Shown here piece after piece: positions 1 to 9,292 of a stretch of 64,000 bases of DNA; position 1 is the first letter of the stretch, and the number at the start of each line of letters is the position of its first letter. The notes under the pieces are model-generated. The model ran no database searches, had not been told where the DNA came from, and saw only the letters and a program-made list of their open reading frames with translations. Location: NCBI GenBank assembly GCA_910591455.2, contig OU342811.1, positions 5,739,947 through 5,803,946 on the forward strand. The letters are read 5' to 3'. Source of the stretch: Pholis gunnellus. Lineage: Eukaryota > Chordata > Actinopteri > Perciformes > Pholidae. Both the position numbers and the translations under genes were made by a program.

Positions 1-173
1 ACAGTATTGTTACTGACCTCGTAGAAAATACAAAATAGAGGCTGGCATGAAAAAAGACTGGAATCATCCTGTTAATCAATTGTGTATTCCCGCCAATGGA
101 CAGTAAGTAGGGAAACCTGCAGTAATCCAATGGCCCAAATAAAGTGCCAATACAGTGACATTAAATATACACC

Positions 174-199
174 ACTATATATATATATATATATATATA
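174..199. repeat. (TA)n microsatellite
   Basis: An uninterrupted alternating TA run of about 25 bp. Confidence 0.9.
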
Positions 200-858
200 C
201 CACTGACAGATCATTACCAATTCAAAAAACGATCACACACACATACCTCCCATTTCGTCTTGCCCCATGTTCCCAGTCTCCATGTCAACAGTCTCTGAAA
301 TGGTAAATTGATAGAATATTAACTGTTGGAAAGCTGAAACTGTTCAACAATTAAACAATAATAAAAATCAAGAACATACAAAAGTACAACAGCTGGACTG
401 AAAATATCAATATCTGAACAAAAACACTAATTTCACTTTATCGTAAAACTCGACAGAAACAAAATAAAACTCATAAATACTGCCTTGGTTTATCTATCCA
501 CTAACTCTGGCTTGGTCAAAAAAGAAACCTCAATTCACCATGTCAGGTGTGAAAATAAACAAAGAAGCGTGACTTAGCAAAAGGCGAGTTAAAGTCAAGT
601 ACTTATATTCTTGAAGAGTTTCATGGCTGAAATACATGGGGCACGGATGAGAAGCGTCATGTTGGGCAGAGAGCATATTTTTTACCTGCTACAGAGTAGC
701 ATGCGATTGTGTACCAGCCTTACTGTATGCATATTGAGTTTTACCAAGTGGTTATACAGAGTTTATATATTAACTGGTACTGAATTAATTAACTGGGTCA
801 TTTTAACTTTAAGATCATGGATACACAGATTTAATTGATTTACTTTAATGTGAAATGG

Positions 859-882
859 AAAAACACCCACAAGGGTGTTTTT
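859..882. repeat. Perfect inverted repeat (10-bp arms, 4-nt loop)
   Basis: AAAAACACCC, then ACAA, then GGGTGTTTTT. It could fold as a hairpin followed by U-rich sequence on either strand. No gene context was found. Confidence 0.7.
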
Positions 883-1323
883 TGTCTGCTGGGTCTCATT
901 GCCTCTGGTAAGATGAGTTATGTGTTTTTTAATCCTTTTTAAAACCAATAGCACTCGGGTTTTACACAGTTCTAGGTAGTTTTAACCTGCAGTGACACGT
1001 AACCGCACATAGACCAGGCATGTGAAAATAGAAATGAGCAGTGTGGCTTTCATTGTGAGTGTAGCAGATTCAGTTAATTTGAATGGTCTCTGCTGCGGGC
1101 AGCAGACATGACGCGCAGCATCCTTGCCCCATGCGCAACTATAGTTGTTATCAATGTTACAATGTTATCCTTTTTTAAATTTACTATAAAAAATATAAAT
1201 AAATAAAATATAATTGAACTTAATACCGTTTACATCAATGTGAATCTCATCCAGATTCTTTCGTTTAAATTCGCCTAGTCGTCCCTGTTCCAATGCCAGA
1301 AGCACTTTGCTAACTTTGGCTAG

Positions 1324-3318
1324 CTATAGGGTGCCCTCTGGAAGGCGGTAGTGCTTCCTGTGGACATTGATGTTATGGCCCAGGAAATCTGCCAACTGAT
1401 CAAGTTCTGTTGTCTTCAGATTGAGAACAGTTGAAAGGGTAGCAATGTGCTTCCTCAGTTTGGTCGAGGTCAGCGCTTTGGGGTTCTTTACCTTGTCACA
1501 TTCGTGAACAAACTGCCTGATGCAGTCGCAACCCCTGATGGAATGGACAGAATGTGGCAAGGCAAACAAGAATTGATTATCATTCAGCACTCCACATTGT
1601 TCTCGCTTCTCGATCAGAATGTCCAGGGATTCCCTCATGAGTGGGGTGAGGAGAAAAGGAACTTTCCTTCCTCTCTTTCCTACGACAGTTATACACAGTT
1701 TCTGCTCCAGTGGAGTGAGGGCCAAGTTAATATCTTCATGTGTTTCTGATTTGTCTCTCGATAGGTATGAAGATAAGGGCATTCTTGATACCTCTCCTTC
1801 TCTCCGGCGATTGAACAGAATAACTTGTGCCAGAGTAACTTTAGCCAGGTCTTTCCATTTTGCGGGCGAAACCTCTTCTCTCATGGCATTCAAGAATTGC
1901 TGCCGTTTCTCAGACAAATGAGAATGAAGATTTTGGACATCCTCCGTGAATGGTAAGAGTTGAGGAGAATTCCACTTGGCTTGGTCAAGTTGAGTAAGCG
2001 CTTGGCTTGCTATGTCAAATCTCCAACTTTCTTGGTACAGCTGTGCAAATTCCCTAGCATCTTGTGCTGCTTCTTTGTCTCTCGTCTTCAAACCTTCAGA
2101 CTGAATAAACATGGCTAAAGCATGCAAGCTGTGTCCAACTTTGCGAGCGAGAGATGGATGTTGATATCTGCCAGTTTCATCACTGAATCCAGCAAGGCAT
2201 CTTGCAGCAGTGACAACATGACCATACATTTCTGGTTTTATGAGTTCTTTGATTGTCTTCATAGGTGTAATTTGTTTTGCTGTCAGTACAAATCTACCAA
2301 GCTCTCTCAGCTTCTGTCGAATGTGTTGGTGTTGGCTGATTACCTTCTCATTTTTCTTAAACAGTCTGTATCCATAATCAAGAATGCAGCGGTCTTGCTT
2401 CACAGCAAGTGCAATCTTATCTTGATTCATATCATTTAAGAACTTCCAGTAGGCATCGCTAAATCCAATTGGAGCAGGTTCAGCAAAAGCACACAATGCT
2501 TGGACTCGTGTTTTACCTGGTTTAGATGATCCCTTAGGCTTCAATTTGCAGAGCTGAAAATGTCGCCACATTACTCTTCTTGTGTACAACCCATAGCAGT
2601 ACAAACAATGCATATATTCTTCTCCTTCAGTCTTTTTCTTCGGTTGCTTGCATGGAATGAGTTTGCCTTTCTGTCTCTCCAAAACTTCAGTGTTATGCTG
2701 AAAGTTCCCCTGATTTCGGATATAGTCTAATTGCAGTCGCCTTTCTTTTGAGTTCTTTGGAAAACTTAATGCTTTTGCAACATCAACCTTGTCATTGTGT
2801 TTACGTGTCAAGTGTCTTGACATTTTCTGAACTACATTACAACAATACAAGCAGTGATGTTTCTTGTTATATCTTCTTGTACCATCCTCCTTCTTCATAA
2901 CTGAATCGACATAGACAGATGCCTCTTTTTCAAGGAAAATTGGAACACTCGCCTCCTTGTTAGTATATGTCTGTGCCATTTGATCTTCATCTGCATCAGC
3001 TCTACTATCAGTAAATATTTGGGTGGAGTCATGACTTGTTGTAAAACTTCTGGACTGTCTGAATGGAGATTGGCTCTGACTGGAAGACTCGACGCTGCTC
3101 TGACTGGAAGACTTGAAGCTGCTCTGACTGGAAGACTTGAAGCTGCTCTGATTAGACTTGAATCTCTTCTGACTAATTGATGCAATTTCCTTATTTTTTT
3201 CATTTCTCAGCGATAATTCCAAGCTGCAATCACTGTCTGTGCTTTCCTCCGTGGGCTTTGGAATATACTCCTCTTCACTATCTACACTGGAGTCATCTGA
3301 TGAGAGACTCACTTGAAT
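1324..3318 (-). CDS. Composite gene exon G: zinc-finger tyrosine-recombinase-like protein
   Basis: One 1,995-nt exon follows the acceptor TTCTTCTAAAG|. Numbering starts at the VSLSSDD segment. Residues 1-110 are acidic and Ser-rich with an 8-residue repeat (SSFKSSSQ). Two fingers follow: C154-C157-H167-H172 and C236-C239-H251-C255. The C-terminal 200 residues look like a tyrosine recombinase: NRRREGEVSR (Arg about 504), VVGKRGRK (Lys about 545), TKLRKHIAT (Arg 620), LGH (His 646) and KHYRLP (Tyr 655). The first residue of the usual HxxR box is not histidine. The frame ends at TAG 1,324-1,326, but about 30 similar-looking codons follow in frame. No in-frame ATG exists at the exon start, so translation must begin in an upstream exon. 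Confidence 0.7.
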   Translation of the reverse strand: MQVSLSSDDSSVDSEEEYIPKPTEESTDSDCSLELSLRNEKNKEIASISQKRFKSNQSSFKSSSQSSFKSSSQSSVESSSQSQSPFRQSRSFTTSHDSTQIFTDSRADADEDQMAQTYTNKEASVPIFLEKEASVYVDSVMKKEDGTRRYNKKHHCLYCCNVVQKMSRHLTRKHNDKVDVAKALSFPKNSKERRLQLDYIRNQGNFQHNTEVLERQKGKLIPCKQPKKKTEGEEYMHCLYCYGLYTRRVMWRHFQLCKLKPKGSSKPGKTRVQALCAFAEPAPIGFSDAYWKFLNDMNQDKIALAVKQDRCILDYGYRLFKKNEKVISQHQHIRQKLRELGRFVLTAKQITPMKTIKELIKPEMYGHVVTAARCLAGFSDETGRYQHPSLARKVGHSLHALAMFIQSEGLKTRDKEAAQDAREFAQLYQESWRFDIASQALTQLDQAKWNSPQLLPFTEDVQNLHSHLSEKRQQFLNAMREEVSPAKWKDLAKVTLAQVILFNRRREGEVSRMPLSSYLSRDKSETHEDINLALTPLEQKLCITVVGKRGRKVPFLLTPLMRESLDILIEKREQCGVLNDNQFLFALPHSVHSIRGCDCIRQFVHECDKVKNPKALTSTKLRKHIATLSTVLNLKTTELDQLADFLGHNINVHRKHYRLPEGTL

Positions 3319-5863
3319 CTTTAGAAGAAGAAAAATCTAAATTAATAACTCAACCTCCAAATTATTGTGTTAAGATTAATACTGACTACACTCTTAACTG
3401 TCTACTGCATGTTGGGATGATGTTCCCTTCTATAGGGGGCAGTGATTCCAGAGTACTCAGTCCAAGTAAATTTACAAATATGAGAAATACTGTTAGGTTA
3501 CGTTAGACTTTGGGACTAAATATATTCAAAACAATTTGAATGTGTCAAATTTAGAGTGAGGCAGAAAAGGGCATATTATTATTATTATTATTATTATAAG
3601 GATATTAATCTACTTAAATATTTTAAGGAAACAAAATTGAAAATAATAAAAATAATTACTACTTAAATCGGCTATCAAGAGCTACAGACATACATTGTTG
3701 ATCATTTATATGCATGCCTGGTATTCTAGTTACTAAAAGTGGTATTGAGTTTGGTGGCGCTCCCTTTAAGTGATGACATGAAGTAAAAAGGAGACTTACA
3801 GGACGGGAACAGCTTCTCTTTGGTCTTTGTAAAGCGATTTCAGATTTAGAAGTGGATGGGCTCTCTGTACTGTCATCACTTGAATCATAGAGAGCATCAG
3901 AAAAATGTGCTCTAGCCATCTGCAAAAAGTTTTGCGGGAGTTATGTCAGGGTATCGTCATATTTTTGTTCACATTCTTTTAAAATCAAATATAAGTGGAA
4001 GGTAAAAGGAGGAAATGGCCTATAAACTAGCTATTGGTATTTAAGTGTCAGAGGCATACCAGAATGCTTTTTGTCCTCAGCTTTGGAACAACTTCATCAT
4101 CTGATTGCCATGTGGGATGGTCTTTTACAGAATCCTCATTATCGGTATCGTCCACTATACTTTCATTTGAATCATGCAGAGCATCAGAAAGATGTGATAC
4201 TCTATCCATCTGCAAGAATTGAGTTATGTAAAGGTATGGTTATCAATTTTTTATTTACATTAGATCACAGAGAAAGGATTTTTGGACAAATATAGCAACA
4301 ACTTTTTAAATGGCATTCAAAGTATCTGAGGTTTTCGGTCATCCTTACCTTTCCAAAACCTTTATCACAATGTCGAGTTAGAGGATGGTCTTTGGAAGAA
4401 TCCTCATCGGTCTCATCAGTGTCGGGATAATCCACTAGGGGAAACTCTCTGACAGTAAACACCTAAAAATAATAAAACATAATCGGTACTAATTAGGAGC
4501 ACATAGTGATCATATATGTGGAGGTATTCATACATTACGAAAGTTGGTTAATGTAAAAAACGTTTTTGTGACAAGTGTCTGCATTACTCTAATAAGCTAA
4601 GTGCATAGCAAGTTACAAAAGTTAACTCATGTGAAGGCCATGACTGAAACATCACATTACTTAAAGCTAAGTGCAAGGCATGGTCTATTGTAGAAGTCTA
4701 ACATGTCTCACAACAACATATTAGGGGCTGCACTGGTTCTCATTCAAGATATCCTTTTTTAAAGATACAACAGTTTACAAAGTGTCATTTACTAATCTTC
4801 CAAGAGATCCATCTTCTCTGGATGCGTCAATACTAAAAAGGTATAAGAAAGTTAGCTATTCAAATATGTACAACTTAAATATCAAAATTCATAAAGTCTA
4901 CACATAAAGTCTTCATATTTTATTATATAATTCTACATCTTCACAGGTTTTTTATGAGAGCCATTTAAAATATATAGCATAATAACTAACTGTACAACAT
5001 GTGATATAACCTGTTGAGAGAAAGTCCTGTTCCAGATAAAGCTATTTTAACTAAAAAAGTCAAGACTTATCAGTGAATGCTTAAGTTAGAAACCAAAATG
5101 GACTCATTGTCATTAACTGTTGCGATTTAGTTACGATTTACAAGTGTGACTAAAAGATTGTTCCTGCTTTCATTCATCCATCAACTATTCAAATCTTTGT
5201 TTCAGATCTTACGTAGAAATAGAACTTCTCTCTACAGAACAAATATGCTTACCACCAGTGACGTTTCTGCCATTCAAATTCAAACAGAAATGTACTCTGT
5301 GTCCCCGAGTAGTGTCTTGATCGGCATTCTTCCAATGATACGAGTTCCCCCCTGTACTCCAAGACAAAATCCCCTGCTTCGATCGGCTGGGTAGCAAACA
5401 CTCCTCTTCCTATGAGGACATGTATAAATATACATTTAATTAGAAGAAACAGAGTCATCTTAACCTTTCACATACAGTATTGCACACAGCTTTTGAATTC
5501 AATGTAGTATTACCACAACAAAATGATATTATAGCTTACTGCCTTTAAAACCAACATAGGAGCTCCTATGTGTAAACACACAGTATAGCCAGGTATAGGC
5601 ATGTCTACTTATGTATACCTGGCTGTATTGGATTTCACAAAACCAGCAGCTTCAAGGCTGTTTCTGTAGCCTCAATACGTTTATGTAAATGAATAGTACT
5701 GAGAAATGCAATTGTGTAAAATGCTGGCCCTTAAAGGACCTGAAGTCCCCATACCTTTGTTATGATCAATAAATCTTTCCATAAACCACGACTTGTCCCT
5801 CGAAGACAGAATGTGTGATTTTGCATCATCAGCAGGCCGTATCCTTTTCTTTCTTTTAAACAT
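1324..5863 (-). CDS. Composite SET-domain / zinc-finger / tyrosine-recombinase-like gene, probably mobile-element derived
   Basis: Seven exons on one strand join in one open frame of 894 residues. Exons A-C give the first part of a KMT5A-like SET domain (GRGVFATQPIEAGDFVLEY, TFLFEFEW, IDASREDGSLGRL). D-F are short acidic exons. G is a 2-kb exon with two zinc fingers and a tyrosine-recombinase-like domain. Joining C to D needs a weak donor (TTA|GTAAAT). Read straight through, exon C instead stops soon after LVND. The SET domain lacks the NHxxxPN-type core and everything after it, so methyltransferase activity is doubtful. I recall multi-copy teleost proteins with similar SET and recombinase parts, but cannot name the family. 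It could be a decaying transposon gene or two adjacent elements. Whether the modules share a transcript is inference. Confidence 0.55.
3073..3165 (-). repeat. 24-bp coding tandem repeat (Ser-rich octapeptide)
   Basis: About three and a half copies of a 24-bp unit (GCTCTGACTGGAAGACTTGA on the plus strand, plus 4 bp) encode SSFKSSSQ repeats in the recombinase-like protein. Confidence 0.8.
3571..3598. repeat. (ATT)n microsatellite
   Basis: About nine ATT/TTA units in the intron between exons F and G of the composite gene. Confidence 0.9.
3800..3919 (-). CDS. Composite gene exon F (acidic linker)
   Basis: This 120-nt exon, phase 0 to 0, reads MARAHFSDALYDSSDDSTES, then PSTSKSEIALQRPKRSCSRP. The acceptor is TTGCAG|ATG and the donor is CCT|GTAAGT. 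The HxSDALxDS motif repeats that of exon E. Confidence 0.55.
4060..4209 (-). CDS. Composite gene exon E (acidic linker)
   Basis: This 150-nt exon, phase 0 to 0, starts MDRVSHLSDALHDSNES and includes DDTDNEDSVKDHP. The acceptor is TTGCAG|ATG and the donor is CTG|GTATGC. Its first half resembles exon F and its second half resembles exon D. The ATG could also start a shorter protein. Confidence 0.55.
4349..4462 (-). CDS. Composite gene exon D (acidic linker)
   Basis: This 114-nt exon, phase 0 to 0, reads VFTVREFPLVDYPDTDETDE, then DSSKDHPLTRHCDKGFGK. The acceptor is TTTTTAG| and the donor is AAAG|GTAAGG. Its acidic DTDETDEDSSKDHP part resembles exon E, which suggests exon duplication. Confidence 0.55.
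4793..4832 (-). CDS. SET gene exon C (truncated SET core)
   Basis: After the acceptor TTTTTAG| it reads IDASREDGSLGRL. With a weak donor TTA|GTAAAT it ends in phase 0 and fits exon D. Without splicing it continues VNDTL and stops at TAA 4,775-4,777. The NH and PN residues of the SET core that should follow are absent. Similar motifs further downstream (near 4,730) are out of frame and degraded. Confidence 0.5.
5253..5409 (-). CDS. SET gene exon B (SET-N region)
   Basis: This 157-nt exon reads GRGVFATQPIEAGDFVLEYR, GELVSLEECRSRHYSG and TFLFEFEWQKRHW. GxG at the start and the FVLEYRGE strand are the SAM-binding start of a SET domain. The acceptor is TCATAG| and the donor is GGTG|GTAAGC; phases fit exons A and C. 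Confidence 0.7.
5755..5863 (-). CDS. SET gene exon A (N-terminus)
   Basis: It reads MFKRKKRIRPADDAKSHILS, then SRDKSWFMERFIDHNK, and ends phase 1 at AAAG|GTATGG. The basic start followed by a helix before GRGVFA is like the region in front of a KMT5A-type SET domain. A splice acceptor (TTTCACAG|) lies just upstream of the ATG, so the exon may start earlier. Confidence 0.55.
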
Positions 5864-6734
5864 TATGGCTCTGTGAAAACATTTTTAAATCAATTTCACA
5901 GGTATCAAACATGAGAAAACAACCTCTTCAACAACGAATTAACCGATTCCAATGAGTTATTTTTATATTTAAGGATTTGTGATATACATGGAGTCGTCAA
6001 TGGAACCATATCACAATACCATGTGCAAGTAATCCCCTTACTCTGAACCCTAGCTTTAAATCCTGTGGGGTGTAAGCCATGTTTTCCTATTTTTGGTAGA
6101 ACCAAGCAAATGCAACACACCAAAGATATCTTTTTATATTTATATATATAGTTTTTTTTACCCCTACAACGCGATACCACTAAACGGTCCTACGAAGCCA
6201 GTAATCAACTCGGTAAATCAACCCAGGGTTTCTCAATCTGGTTATAGGGTTCACATAGATGGCCGGTGTTTGCAGCATCTGACCAATCACAAATATGCTG
6301 TCAGCAGGGCGGTGCATATTTCAAATAAAGAGAAAACTATAATATTAGACAAATATGGAGAAGCCAAAAAGTGAAAGTAATGTAGTTTAAAACTGACTAA
6401 TGAAGGAAGCTTGTTGCTGGTAATAAATCCTGACTGTGTGAATGTGTTTAAATTAACAGATTTATAAAATCATTGCTTCATATAGTACACAAGGAAATTA
6501 CATGTGTGTATTCCATTAATGTGCTGTAGATGTATTTTTATGGTGTGTATGAAACTATTTTTCTTTCATCTGCAACATATTCAGTGTGAAACATAATTCT
6601 AAGCAGTAAGACTCAAGAAGCTGACATGCACCAGTGAATATATGATTAAAATGTGATAAGAGAGTATAGAGTGATTCATTATCCATTTTCCCACACAGTC
6701 TGTTACAGCTGAAAGGATAAGACTACAATACTGC
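5864..6734. other. Intergenic sequence, nothing recognised
   Basis: AT-rich unique sequence between the SET gene and the tandem array. A TATATATA stretch lies near 6,140. I see no coding or RNA signal. Confidence 0.5.
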
Positions 6735-6860
6735 CAAACACCGGCCAATGCGTTGTAAATCACATCACGTGATGCAGCTCAGCCAATCAGATGCGAGTAT
6801 TCTGACAAGTTTCCCGACTAGTGTGAGATGTACACACACCGTGACACACGGGGCCGGGAC
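6735..6860 (+). mobile_element. Fragment related to the hAT-type element of intron 3
   Basis: The segment with GGCCAATGCGTTGTAAATCA, CACGTGATGCAG and GAGATGTAC...CACCGTGACACA matches about 42,345-42,455 inside the hAT element at roughly 80-85% by eye. Ends and target duplication were not found here, so it is a fragment. Confidence 0.6.
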
Positions 6861-7258
6861 AGGAGTTTGGTGCAAGTATCTTACCACAGTATCCTACATC
6901 AGACCCACGGGAAGCTTGAAGTGAGCTCTGAGGCAGACTGGCACAAAGACTTCCTGCCGCCAGGTAGCACTGAAAACTGGCCGACCATCTTTACACTCTG
7001 CTGACGGCAGCCTGCGGCTTGCCCCACGTAGCGAAGTAAGCCACACAGTGACCTATCATTGGCAGGACTCAAGAGCGCGACTGAGTCTTCCCCCCAGTTC
7101 AAACACTCACCGTCAGCATTGGCTCCGAGAAGCCAGCTACTACCTGGAGGCAGTTCTGAAAATATGCTGCGGCCTACCTCAGAGCTGTCCAGCTGTCCTC
7201 TGTGGAGTTGTTTTTTTCCATACTATACAACATTTCTACAACTGTGTGATTATAAATA

Positions 7259-7400
7259 CCGTGGCTCATTGGGTAGAGGGGGTCGTCCGGTAACCGCAAG
7301 GGCGGCGGTTTCATCCTTGGCTGCTACATGTCCTGTGCCGAAGTATACCTGAGCAAGACACTAAACCCAGCCCACTGCTCCCAATATGCTAGGGATTGGT
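7259..7400 (+). mobile_element. tRNA-derived SINE-like segment, copy 1
   Basis: CCGTGGCTCATTGGGTAGAG followed by TCGTCCGGTAACCGCAAGGG and GAGCAAGACACTAAACCC is typical of teleost tRNA-headed SINEs (recalled). The B box is mutated (GGTTTCATCC for GGTTCGATCC). Confidence 0.65.
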
Positions 7401-8096
7401 TAAATGCAGAGCTTGAACTTCATATGTATATAATGACGACTATAATACATTTAATTTCATTATATTTTTTAAATAAAGATGTCTACATTTCCCTTTCTCT
7501 CCTGTAAGCTAACCTCTTTTTTATTCTACTAAGTTAATAATCAATGTGAACAATTTGATATTCAAGGAGGGATTTGGTAATCCTAAAATCAGTCTGGTGG
7601 CACCAAACATCCTGAGCCAAATAACAAAAAGTGGTAGCAGTCAAAGTCTATTCTGAATCCAAAGTTACAGGTCAGATATGCTACTGGTTTACACGACAGG
7701 AGTTTGGTGCAAGTATCTTACCACAGCATCCTACATCAGACCCACGGGAAGCTTGAAGTGAGCTCTGAGGCAGACTGGCACAAAGACTTCCTGCCGCCAG
7801 GTAGCACTGAAAACTGGCCGACCATCTTTACACTCTGCTGACGGCAGCCTGCGGCTTGCCCCACGCAGCGAAGTAAGCCACACAGTGACCTATCACTGGC
7901 AGGACTCAAGAGCGCGACTGAGTCTTCCCCCCAGTTCAAACACTCACCGTCAGCATTGGCTCCGAGAAGCCAGCTACTACCTGGGGGCAGTTCTGAAAAT
8001 ATGCTGCGGCCTACCTCAGAGCTATCCAGCTGTCCTCTGTGGAGTTGTTTTTTTTCCATACTATACAACATTTCTACAACTGTGTGATTATAAATA

Positions 8097-8238
8097 CCGT
8101 GGCTCATTGGGTAGAGGGGGTCGTCCGGTAACCGCAAGGGCGGCGGTTTCATCCTTGGCTGCTACATGTCCTGTGCCGAAGTATACCTGAGCAAGACACT
8201 AAACCCAGCCCACTGCTCCCAATATGCTAGGGATTGGT
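8097..8238 (+). mobile_element. tRNA-derived SINE-like segment, copy 2
   Basis: It is the same segment in the second tandem unit with almost no differences. It was therefore copied with the unit rather than inserted independently. Confidence 0.65.
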
Positions 8239-8921
8239 TAAATGCAGACCTTGAATTTCATATGTATATAATGACGACTATAATACATTTAATTTCACTA
8301 TATTTTTTAAATAAAGATGTCTACATTTCCCTTTCTCTCCTGTAAGCTAAGCTCTTTTTTATTCTACTAAGTTAATAATCAATGTGAACAATTTGATATT
8401 CAAGGAGGGATTTGGTAATCCTAAAATCAGTCTGGTGGCACCAAACATCCTGAGCCAAATAACAAAAAGTGGTAGCAGTCAAAGTCTATTCTGAATCCAA
8501 AGTTACAGGTCAGATATGCTACTGGTTTACACGACAGGAGTTTGGTGCAAGTATCTTACCACAGCATCCTACATCAGACCCACGGGAAGTTTGAAGTGAG
8601 CTCTGAGGCAGACTGGCGCAAAGACTTCCTGCCCCCAGGTAGCACTGAAAACTGGCCGACCATCTTTACACTCTGCTGACGGCAGCCTGCGGCTTGCCCC
8701 ACGTAGCGAAGTAAGCCACACAGTGACCTATCATTGGCAGGACTCAAGAGCGCGACTGAGTCTTCCCCCCAGTTCAAACACTCACCGTCAGCATTGGCTC
8801 CGAGAAGCCAGCTACTACCTGGGGGCAGTTCTGAAAATATGCTGCGGCCTACCTCAGAGCTGTCCAGCTGTCCTCTGTGGAGTTGTTTTTTTTCCATACT
8901 ATACAACATTTCTACAACTGC

Positions 8922-9292
8922 AGTTGGCAGAGCGCTACCGAGTCTTCCCCACAGTTCGAACGCTCACCGTCACCTTTGGTTCCGAGAAGCCATGGGCTAC
9001 TAACCAGAATGTAGTTGTTAACATATACTGCAGGACACTCTCCAAACAGCTCAACACAGTGAGCATGAATCTGCTTACATGAAAGGGCAACACCCGACTG
9101 TAATAGGTTGAAAAGCCTCAGCCAACGAGCCGGATGATAGACCTTCACGTCAACAGGGAGCCCCCCAGGAAGTCTGACCACAGTCAAATAAAATAAAACT
9201 GTACTATAAATTATGAGCAGTTGTTTTCCCACGGCCTACCTCAGAGCCTCAGAGCCTCAGAGCTGTCCGGCTGTCCTCTGTAAAGTTTTGGA
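8922..9292. repeat. Diverged submodule related to the tandem unit
   Basis: GAGTCTTCCCCACAGTTCGA and TTTGGTTCCGAGAAGCCA (8,939-8,992) are a diverged copy of the unit's GAGTCTTCCCCCCAGTTCAA block. The end (9,230-9,285) repeats CAGAGCTGTCCGGCTGTCCT. It suggests an older, nested duplication. Confidence 0.6.

Larger units (their letters stand above)
1..1140. other. AT-rich flank, no gene recognised
   Basis: It contains a (TA)n run at about 174-199 and a perfect 10-bp hairpin at 859-882 (AACACCC/GGGTGTT core). Short open frames here have no recognisable features. Confidence 0.6.
6861..8921. repeat. Tandem array with ~838-bp period (2 full + 1 partial unit)
   Basis: The start motif AGGAGTTTGGTGCAAGTATC occurs at 6,861, 7,698 and 8,536, so the periods are 837 and 838 bp. 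Units 1 and 2 are nearly identical. Unit 3 stops after about 385 bp at TTCTACAACTG. The same ~110-residue minus-strand frame is open in units 2 and 3, with the unit 1 frame only partly open. The near identity points to recent duplication. Confidence 0.9.

Noticed and set aside
1447..2439. Plus-strand frames within the recombinase exon
   Set aside because: They are antisense shadows of the 664-residue minus-strand frame.
3310..3312. GTG as a start codon for the recombinase-like protein
   Set aside because: Eukaryotic nuclear genes do not normally start at GTG. A good splice acceptor lies 6 nt upstream, so this is an internal exon.
8920..8975. tRNA-like sequence (TGGCAGAGCGC ... CAGTTCGAAC)
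   Set aside because: A- and B-box-like motifs are present, but no cloverleaf or anticodon stem could be drawn. It is best explained as a diverged copy of the tandem-unit block.
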